A stretch of 64,000 bases of DNA, taken from assembly GCA_032622095.1 (NCBI GenBank), contig CP136065.1, forward strand, positions 39,249,503 through 39,313,502, read 5' to 3'. Source of the DNA: Siphonodentalium dalli (Eukaryota > Mollusca > Scaphopoda > Gadilida > Siphonodentaliidae). The notes beneath the pieces are model-generated. The model saw only the letters and a program-made list of their open reading frames with translations. It was not told the origin of the DNA and ran no database searches. This document shows, in pieces, positions 62,561 through 64,000 of this stretch. Position 1 is the first letter of the stretch; every line of letters starts with the position of its first letter. The position numbers and the translations under genes were made by a program.

Positions 62561-62689
62561 GGTATATTCGAGTTAGAATAACTCGTCCAGTTCGGAATAT
62601 GCAATAAAAAATTTAGAGCTCTGTACTTATAAAAAAAAACAAAACAAAAAAAAACAAAAAACTCGGTTTACTCATTCTGGTGTATGTTG

Positions 62690-63210
62690 TGTCTCTATTT
62701 ATGGGCGGTAACTCCTGAGGGAAAGCGCGGACATAAGTTTTTATGCCCGTGGGCAGTAGGGCATATCGAGGTGTGCATACAGTCCAAGTTTCGATGCTCT
62801 GCTCCTTATAATTTCCGAGATAATAACATTACATTTTTTTAGATAAAGGGAGATAACTCCGCAGGGGAAACGCGGACAATATTCATTATACGTCGATAGG
62901 TTAGAACTCGTTGACCACAACATACGTACAAAATTTGAGATTGATACTCCTTATACTTTCAGATATTAGGGAGTTGTAAAAGTGTCGAGTATAATAATAA
63001 TGAAAAATAGTCGAAAAAGGGCGATAACTCCGTCAAAATCCATTGGGCCGAGTTTCGGATACAATTATACTTAGTAAACCGTGGATGCCTACAATCGCTA
63101 GAGATTTCACGTTCCTAGTGCCATTAGTTTCTGAGTATTTCAAAATAAACGGAAAACGGCACCACTACAAAAACAATATACTTCCTTGGTTACACCATGG
63201 AAGTATAATA
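62690..63210. repeat. 'ggcgataactcc' modules ending in a hairpin
   Basis: ggtaactcctgaggg, gataactccgcagggg and gataactccgtc recur. The block ends in the hairpin atacttccttgg/ccatggaagtat (63178-63206), nearly the same stem as at 61090. Confidence 0.6.
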
Positions 63211-63359
63211 ATAGGGAAAATCATGATCTGAAAGAATCGGATTTTTGGGACGGAAACACGAAGTATGTTGATTATATGTTGTTCTTAACATGTGTGTGTT
63301 TATCTTATATGTTTGTAAGTGACCTCACCCCTACTTCTAAATTGGGTAACGGGATTGGG

Positions 63360-64000
63360 AAATTCCAAACCCGGCTCAAAATGCGAAGTTTGAGGGCCCG
63401 TAACTCAGTTATTTCCCAATGGATTTTAAAATTGTTTTCAGTATTATGATTAGTTCCTCGCGTAGACTGTTTGTTATAAATTTTGTCTGACTCGGAGACG
63501 GACAACATTTTGATTATTGGAAAGAATACGGGTCCAGATTCAAATTTTGAGAGCACAAATCTCGGCCATTTGTTAACGGATTTACGATCTGTTTTGAGTT
63601 TTGTGATCACCGTGTATGGTAGATGTTATATTCTAAGTTTCATATAATTCGAAGACGAAATACATTTTGGTACCTCGGACCACCCCTCCCCTGACCCACA
63701 ACACTGAACCGACACTGGCAAAATTCGGCACACCACGTGCTCTTTTCAGACCGCACGCACTGGGATATCAGATGACATCCTAAGTTCGACATCTTCGGAG
63801 GAGATGTGTACACAAACACATGGGCCCAAATATGCATAGTTTGAAGGCACGCAACTCTGTCATTTTTCAATGGATTTTCGAAATTCTTTCAGTTTCTAGA
63901 TCAGTTGGCGGTATAGATGTTATATTTCAAGTTTCATCTGATTCGGAAAAGAATACAAAATTGGTACCCCGGGCCGCCCCTCCCCTGACCCACAACACTG
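63360..64000. repeat. Tandem module of about 294 bp, cut by the window edge
   Basis: cccctcccctgacccacaac recurs about 294 bases apart, near 63684 and 63978, with similar sequence before each. No gene recognised. Confidence 0.6.

Overview
The window looks like nuclear DNA of an invertebrate animal, most likely a bivalve or related mollusc. It is AT-rich and dominated by repeats. Its only convincing genes are single-coding-exon TRIM-like proteins (B-box, coiled coil, NHL-type beta-propeller) preceded by eukaryotic splice acceptors. It carries dispersed repeats of a type I associate with bivalve genomes: 'AAGATGGC' modules, 'GGGCCATAACTC' modules ending in GGAC runs, and 'aaggtcaaggtcacgt' modules. 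The taxon is inferred from these features, not from a database match.

Layout. A large segmental duplication organises the window. Unit A (1-21345) and unit B (21346-50154) share the order: 'AAGATGGC' element, 40-bp minisatellite, about 1.9 kb shared block, short tandem repeats, 47-bp minisatellite, TRIM-like gene on the minus strand, downstream block, an older copy of the shared block, 30-bp minisatellite. A third unit starts near 50155 with the same left edge, lacks the minisatellites and carries a third, more diverged gene (55963-57465). Units A and B differ mainly by insertions: a 4.25-kb element (10823-15072) and an approximately 0.87-kb tandem module (about 8517-9385) only in A; a 1.55-kb hAT-like element (27099-28652), module repeats (32.4-36.1 kb) and 'aaggtcaag' repeats (44.9-47.3 kb) only in B.

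Genes. The three proteins (497, 496 and 500 residues) are intact and co-oriented, about 25 kb apart. Each has an acceptor within 10 bases upstream of its ATG, so a 5' leader exon outside the recognisable sequence is likely. They lack a RING domain. All share a Tyr where the B-box usually has a His ligand. Between copies 1 and 2 the changes in the propeller cluster in predicted loops and mostly change amino acids, while the 3' flanks are nearly identical. The similarity step sits at the stop codon, next to a fragment of propeller-coding sequence left downstream of each gene. This pattern fits an actively recombining, diversifying gene family.

The rest, 57.6-64 kb included, is mobile-element and tandem-repeat sequence: a 3.85-kb element with about 200-bp inverted ends (51768-55616), a foldback element with tandem-repeat arms (48438-49880), near-perfect hairpins (51165-51335, 53766-53922), a 191-bp tandem repeat and several short terminal hairpins. 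No rRNA, tRNA, transposase or reverse transcriptase could be supported.
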